From: Firm-08 sp045541535
GTDB lineage: Bacteria; Bacillota; Clostridia; Oscillospirales; QAKW01
Reading direction: 5' to 3'
NCBI GenBank assembly: GCA_045541535.1
Contig: JAZQJG010000081.1
Location: 1-9,605 of the forward strand
DNA: 9,605 bases
Positions within the stretch are counted from its first letter, which is position 1. The number at the start of each line of letters is the position of its first letter. The translations under genes were made by a program, and so were the position numbers. The notes under the pieces are model-generated. The model did no database searches, was not told the DNA's origin, and worked only from the letters and a program-made list of their open reading frames with translations. Below, piece by piece: positions 5,972 to 9,605 of the stretch.

Positions 5972-7321
5972 ATGACTGACCAAGAGTTGTCGATCAAAAT
6001 TGCAGAGCTGGTAGCCCGGGCCGGTGGGCGCGCCTATTACGTGGGCGGCTGTGTGCGGGATGCCCTGTTGAAGCGGGAAAGCAAGGATATTGACGTGGAG
6101 ATCCACGGCATCACCCCGGAAGCACTGGAGGGCATTTTGGACACGCTGGGCACCAGAATGGAAATCGGCAAAAGCTTTGGTGTGTATGCGCTTAAGGGAT
6201 ACACGTTGGACATCGCCATGCCCCGCAAGGAAACGGTATTGGGACGGGGTCATCGGGATTTTGCCGTGGAGGTGGATCCTTTTATCGGCACAAAGAAAGC
6301 GGCCGGTCGTAGGGATTTTACCATCGGCGCTTTGATGCAGGACGTGCTCAGTGGGGAGATCGTGGACCACTTCGGCGGTCTGGAGGATCTGAAAAACGGC
6401 GTGCTACGGCACGTAGACCCATCCACCTTCCCCGAGGATCCCCTGCGGGTCTTACGAGCCGCCCAATTTGCCGCCCGATTTAACTTTACCGTGGCCAAAG
6501 AAACCGTTGCCCTCTGTGCGAAAATGGACCTGTCTGCCCTTTCCAAGGAGCGAGTGGCGGAGGAACTGAAAAAAGCCTTGCTCCGTTCTGCCGGACCCTC
6601 CCGATTTTTTGAGACCCTGCGAGAGATGGGGCAACTGCAGGGCTGGTTTGACGAACTGCATTCTCTGATCGGCATCCCCCAAAACCCCGTATACCACGGA
6701 GAGGGAGACGTTTGGAATCACACCATGATGGTGCTGGACCGTGCCGCCCATTACCGTGACCGGGCCAGGGAGCCCTACCCCTTTATGCTCTCCGCCCTGG
6801 TCCACGATCTGGGGAAGGCCGCCGCCACCGAAGAAAAGAACGGCGTTTTGCACGCCTATTGCCACGAAAAACTGGGATTGCCCATCGTCCGCCGATTTTT
6901 AAAACGGCTGACCAATGAGAAAGCCCTCACCGCTTACGTTCTCAATATGACCGAGTTGCATATGCAACCGGGCGCCGCCGCCGGACGGGAAAGCAGTATT
7001 AAGAGCACCAACCGCCTTTTTGATCGCAGTTGTTGCCCCGAAGATCTGATCCTGCTGTCTCTGGCCGACAACGAGGGTAGAATTTCGTCCCATCCCACCG
7101 ATCCCGCCGTTTTTTTATATCAACGGCTGGAGATCTTTACCGCCACGATGGCCGCCCCCTTCGTCACCGGACAGGATCTGGTACAGGCGGGGCTTACCCC
7201 CGATAAAAACTTCACCCTGATCCTGCGCCACGCCCACAAACTGCGGCTGGCAGGGATCCCCAAGGAACAGGCCCTGCGGGAAACGCTGGGCTATGCACGC
7301 AAGCTACGACAGAAAGGCTGA
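5972..7321 (+). CDS. cca: CCA tRNA nucleotidyltransferase with HD domain
   Basis: The cytoplasmic enzyme adds or repairs the CCA 3' end of tRNAs. The 449-residue product has the class II nucleotidyltransferase head with GGCVRD (25-30), the metal-binding DID (39-41), RRDFTIGAL (113-121), the head-neck PEDPLRVLRAAQFAARF (154-170) and ERVAEE (193-198). A C-terminal HD phosphohydrolase-type region follows, with WNH (His250), VHDLGK (277-282) and HEK (298-300). The frame extends upstream to 5894, but that stretch contains the pit terminator and this gene's promoter. The ATG at 5972 has AAAGGA at about 5959-5964 and fits the family N-terminus. The amidohydrolase gene starts 5 bp after its stop. A CC-adding, A-adding or poly(A) polymerase role cannot be excluded from sequence alone. 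Confidence 0.93.
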   Translation: MTDQELSIKIAELVARAGGRAYYVGGCVRDALLKRESKDIDVEIHGITPEALEGILDTLGTRMEIGKSFGVYALKGYTLDIAMPRKETVLGRGHRDFAVEVDPFIGTKKAAGRRDFTIGALMQDVLSGEIVDHFGGLEDLKNGVLRHVDPSTFPEDPLRVLRAAQFAARFNFTVAKETVALCAKMDLSALSKERVAEELKKALLRSAGPSRFFETLREMGQLQGWFDELHSLIGIPQNPVYHGEGDVWNHTMMVLDRAAHYRDRAREPYPFMLSALVHDLGKAAATEEKNGVLHAYCHEKLGLPIVRRFLKRLTNEKALTAYVLNMTELHMQPGAAAGRESSIKSTNRLFDRSCCPEDLILLSLADNEGRISSHPTDPAVFLYQRLEIFTATMAAPFVTGQDLVQAGLTPDKNFTLILRHAHKLRLAGIPKEQALRETLGYARKLRQKG

Positions 7322-7326
7322 CACCC

Positions 7327-8166
7327 ATGATCATTGATTTTCACACCCACACCTTCCCCGACAAAATTGCCGCCGCGGCCCTGCAGAAAATGCAGGGGGA
7401 CAGCCATTCCCGCACCTTTTCCGACGGCACCCGTAAAGGACTTTTATCCTCCATGGCCCACAGCGGCATTGATCGTTCGGTGGTGTTGCCGGTGGCCACC
7501 AATCCCCTGAAAGTGGCCCACATCAACGACCTGTCTATGGAGCTGAGCGGGCAGGACGGGCTGATCTATTTCGGTTGCATCCATCCCGACACCCCTGATT
7601 GGAAGGAAGAATTGGGCCGAATTACCCGTGGCGGCCTGCAGGGCATCAAGCTTCATCCCGTGTATCAGGGCGCCGACTTTGACGATCTCCGGTATCTGCG
7701 TATTTTGGATCGGGCCGGTGAGCTGGGACTGACGGTGATCACCCACGCAGGGGATGACATCGGATTTCCCGGGGTGCGCCGTTGTACCCCTACGATGATC
7801 CGCAACGCCCTCTCGCAGGTGGGCGAGCTGACCCTGATCCTGGCCCATATGGGCGGCTGGAAAAACTGGAGCGAGGTGGAGGAAACATTGGTAGACACCA
7901 AGGTATATCTGGACACCGCCTTTTCTCTGGGGCAGATTCCGGCGTTGGAGCCGGACTACTACTCCAAGGAGGAGTTGGCCATGCTGAGCGCCGAGGATTT
8001 TTGCCGGATGGTACGGTTGTTTGGCGCGGAGCGCATTTTATTCGGTACCGATTCCCCCTGGACCGATCAAAAGGAAAGCGTGGAGCAGATCCGGGCCCTG
8101 CCCCTGACCCCGACGGAACAGACCGCCATTTTAGGTACCAACGCCGAAAAGTTGCTGAAATTATAA
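7327..8166 (+). CDS. Amidohydrolase-2 family metal-dependent hydrolase
   Basis: A 279-residue TIM-barrel amidohydrolase (amidohydrolase 2/ACMSD-like family). It shows the metal-ligand pattern of the superfamily: HTH at residues 6-8, GIKLHP (106-111), His140 in ITHAG, His174 in LAHMGG, and Asp242 in LFGTDSPW (238-245). It should be a cytoplasmic hydrolase or decarboxylase; the substrate cannot be read from the sequence. It lies 5 bp after cca, with GAAAGG at 7312-7317 inside the end of cca as ribosome binding site, so the two are cotranscribed. The functional reason for the pairing is not obvious. A terminator follows 4 bp after the stop codon. Confidence 0.9.
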   Translation: MIIDFHTHTFPDKIAAAALQKMQGDSHSRTFSDGTRKGLLSSMAHSGIDRSVVLPVATNPLKVAHINDLSMELSGQDGLIYFGCIHPDTPDWKEELGRITRGGLQGIKLHPVYQGADFDDLRYLRILDRAGELGLTVITHAGDDIGFPGVRRCTPTMIRNALSQVGELTLILAHMGGWKNWSEVEETLVDTKVYLDTAFSLGQIPALEPDYYSKEELAMLSAEDFCRMVRLFGAERILFGTDSPWTDQKESVEQIRALPLTPTEQTAILGTNAEKLLKL

Positions 8167-8170
8167 AAAC

Positions 8171-8204
8171 AAGAGGACAATGTTTGACATTTGTCCTCTT
8201 TTTC
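8171..8204 (+). terminator. Intrinsic terminator after the amidohydrolase gene
   Basis: AAGAGGACAA (8171-8180) pairs with TTGTCCTCTT (8191-8200). The inner bases ATG/CAT extend the stem with one bulge, and TTT follows. The loop contains the -35 box of the trmB promoter. Confidence 0.88.
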
Positions 8205-8212
8205 GTTACAAT
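8184..8212 (+). promoter_or_regulatory. trmB promoter, -35 in the loop of the upstream terminator
   Basis: Perfect TTGACA (8184-8189) lies in the loop region of the terminator hairpin at 8171-8204. TACAAT (8207-8212, five of six) is the -10 at the ideal 17-bp spacing. Transcription would start near 8219, and AGGAG at 8230-8234 then precedes the trmB ATG at 8243. Confidence 0.8.
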
Positions 8213-8242
8213 GTTGTAGGAAACAAAACAGGAGAAAAAACT

Positions 8243-9253
8243 ATGCGACTGAGAAAAAAGAAAAACGCAGCCTCCCGCTACGACGCCTGTCGGGATTGGC
8301 TGTTAACCAAGGAAAATACCGCCGACTGGTGCGCCTGCGACCACCTGGCGCTGGAGATCGGTAGCGGCAAGGGTGGCTTTATCACAAAACTGGCCGCCCA
8401 AAATCCGCAGATCCGCTATATCGCCGTGGAGCGGGAGGTGGATTGCATCGTAATGGCCCTGGAAAAGGCCAAGGCCGCCGGCATTGAAAACCTGCGCTTT
8501 TTAGCGGAGGACGCCAAGGAATTGGGGTTGTTACTCCCCCACGGAGCCTTTGAGACGCTGTATCTCAATTTCTCCGATCCCTGGCCTAAAAAGAAATATG
8601 CCAAGCGTCGGCTGACCCACCGCAACCTGCTGCGCCACTTTTTGCCCTTATTAAAGGCGGAGGGCGAGTTGCGCTTTAAAAGCGATAATGACAAGTTGTT
8701 TGACTTTACAGTTGAAGAGTGGCGGGAATTGGAGATGGAGGAGTTGTTTTTGACCTACGATCTCCACAAAGAGGACGTGCCCAACGTTATGACCGAATAC
8801 GAGACCCGCTTTTCCCAAATGGGTACCCCCATCAAATCCATGTGGGTCCGTCCCACCGCCGCCACCTTTGCCCATCTGGCGGCTTATACCGAGGAAAAGG
8901 ACGTATTTCCCTTCCATCAGCTCATCATTGACCTGACCGAGCCTGCCGGCGTGGACACCCAAAAACTGTTGTGGCGGGCCATGGACAACATTGGTATCCG
9001 TATGGCCCAAACTGCCCGCACCCACGGAGCGGTGGATTGCCCCTATCTGCGCCTGCGGGATACCGACACCGATCTGGCCGCCCTTGCCGCCGCTCTTGGC
9101 GGGAACATAGAGGAAACCGCCCTGCTCTCGGATGATGCCACCTTGCTGGAGACGGCAAAAAAACTCGGAATGTACACCGTCGCCCACCGCATCGGTACCG
9201 AGGCTGACGAGCTCTGGCCCACCCTCTCCAAGGACTACCTGCAAAAGAAATAA
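8243..9253 (+). CDS. trmB: tRNA (guanine-N7-)-methyltransferase TrmB with C-terminal extension
   Basis: The enzyme methylates G46 in the tRNA variable loop using SAM. Residues 1-215 hold all TrmB motifs: LEIGSGKGGF (37-46) for SAM, VERE (62-65), NFSDPWPKKKYAKRRL (109-124), RFKSDND (144-150) and TEYETRFSQMGTPI (184-197). Typical TrmB proteins end near 210-220 residues; this one has 336. The extra 115-120 residues (from about 222) look like a decayed HAD-type fold. IIDL (228-231) sits where the nucleophile motif would be, but the second Asp is missing. LLSDDATLLETAKKLGM (294-310) resembles the C-terminal HAD Asp motif. The start at 8243 is chosen because AGGAG lies 8 nt upstream; the frame reaching back to 8180 would cross the terminator and promoter. 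The gene is monocistronic. Confidence 0.93.
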   Translation: MRLRKKKNAASRYDACRDWLLTKENTADWCACDHLALEIGSGKGGFITKLAAQNPQIRYIAVEREVDCIVMALEKAKAAGIENLRFLAEDAKELGLLLPHGAFETLYLNFSDPWPKKKYAKRRLTHRNLLRHFLPLLKAEGELRFKSDNDKLFDFTVEEWRELEMEELFLTYDLHKEDVPNVMTEYETRFSQMGTPIKSMWVRPTAATFAHLAAYTEEKDVFPFHQLIIDLTEPAGVDTQKLLWRAMDNIGIRMAQTARTHGAVDCPYLRLRDTDTDLAALAAALGGNIEETALLSDDATLLETAKKLGMYTVAHRIGTEADELWPTLSKDYLQKK

Positions 9254-9267
9254 TACTTACCAACGTC

Positions 9268-9303
9268 AAAAGCCGATAGATTCTGCAAATCTATCGGCTT
9301 TTT
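9268..9303. terminator. Bidirectional terminator after trmB
   Basis: AAAAGCCGATAGATT (9268-9282) and AATCTATCGGCTTTT (9288-9302) form a perfect 15-bp stem with a CTGCA loop. A-run and T-run on opposite sides allow use by trmB and by any minus-strand gene to the right. Confidence 0.95.
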
Positions 9304-9311
9304 ATGATTCG

Positions 9312-9500
9312 TTAATTCTTTGAAAATGCAAGATATTTACAGTTTTCACCCTCAATTTTCAAACGAAACATCTGCTTTTCAACCAACTCCGGATCCAACC
9401 AATTGCGTTGATTTACAACCACCGTATATACGTTATCGGTATGTTCATAGCTGATCAACTCTGCATAAGGTGACAAGAGTCGAACCAATATGCCTGCCAA
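9312..9500 (-). CDS. Doubtful small ORF, possibly a decayed gene fragment
   Basis: A minus-strand frame of 62 codons from a TTG at 9500, ending at TAA just before the bidirectional terminator. The product has a hydrophobic start (AGILVRLLSPYAELI) and a mixed C-terminal half (VVVNQRNWLDPELVEKQMF); I do not recognise it. No ribosome binding site precedes the TTG. The frame is open back to a TGA at 9528-9530, and the same frame is open again from there to the window edge. The ORF could therefore be the end of a longer gene broken by a stop codon. Base use is more AT-rich than in the flanking genes. It may also be non-coding. Confidence 0.3.
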   Translation of the reverse strand: MAGILVRLLSPYAELISYEHTDNVYTVVVNQRNWLDPELVEKQMFRLKIEGENCKYLAFSKN

Positions 9501-9560
9501 GGCATAATGTTTTCGCTTGATCTTGTCTCATCGTTTGTAATACGTTAGTATAACTGCACT

Positions 9561-9605
9561 CTTCGACTTCGCCAAGCAAAAAATTCTGACCTTGGCAGGT
9601 CGAAG
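9561..9605. repeat. Imperfect inverted repeat at the right window edge
   Basis: CTTCGAC (9561-9567) plus GCCAAG (9571-9576) pair with CTTGGC (9591-9596) plus GTCGAAG (9599-9605), leaving a small internal loop and an AT-rich 14-nt loop. CCTTGGCAGG (9590-9599) is also the reverse complement of CCTGCCAAGG at 9493-9502. It could be a hairpin, the end of a mobile or repeated element, or part of a longer repeat cut by the window edge. Confidence 0.6.

Noticed and set aside
8180..8242. N-terminal extension of trmB
   Set aside because: It overlaps the terminator hairpin and the trmB promoter; AGGAG lies 8 nt before the ATG at 8243.

Overview
The window looks like chromosomal DNA from a Gram-positive Bacillota, most likely a gut-type Clostridia (Oscillospirales-like). 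This rests on the mixture of families (short NagB with the GxGxNGHIGFNEP motif, a DUF47/PiT phosphate pair, an AGCS alanine/glycine carrier, an HD-domain CCA enzyme), moderate-to-high GC genes separated by AT-rich gaps, strong GGAGG-type ribosome binding sites and consensus TTGACA/TATAAT promoters. No phage, plasmid or transposase gene is seen. The organism is inferred from general features, not from a marker gene.

Layout. Positions 1-286 hold a tandem array of alternating terminator-like hairpins with no gene. Minus-strand genes follow: nagB (317-1033), a two-gene operon of paralogous MgtC/SapB membrane proteins (1168-1872 and 1875-2591), and an AGCS sodium:amino-acid symporter (2653-3966). 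A short AT-rich divergent region (3967-4132) separates these from the plus-strand genes: a DUF47 (PhoU-like) regulator with a PiT phosphate permease (4133-5863), cca with an amidohydrolase (5972-8166), and trmB with an unusual C-terminal extension (8243-9253). The last 300 bases hold a bidirectional terminator, a doubtful minus-strand ORF and an inverted repeat that ends at the window edge.

How the genes work together. This is mostly housekeeping: amino-sugar catabolism (nagB), ion or membrane homeostasis (MgtC pair), alanine/glycine uptake, phosphate uptake, tRNA 3'-end synthesis (cca) and tRNA m7G46 methylation (trmB). The only tight functional couplings are the MgtC pair, the DUF47-PiT operon and the cca-amidohydrolase operon. 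Several start sites were moved inward from the longest frame because the ribosome binding site or promoter lies inside the longer frame.

No clear new multi-gene system is visible. The most interesting items are the 151-bp higher-order hairpin array, the trmB promoter whose -35 box sits in the loop of the preceding terminator, the degenerate HAD-like tail fused to TrmB, a 21-bp-phased repeat in the nagB promoter, and the tandem MgtC paralogs.
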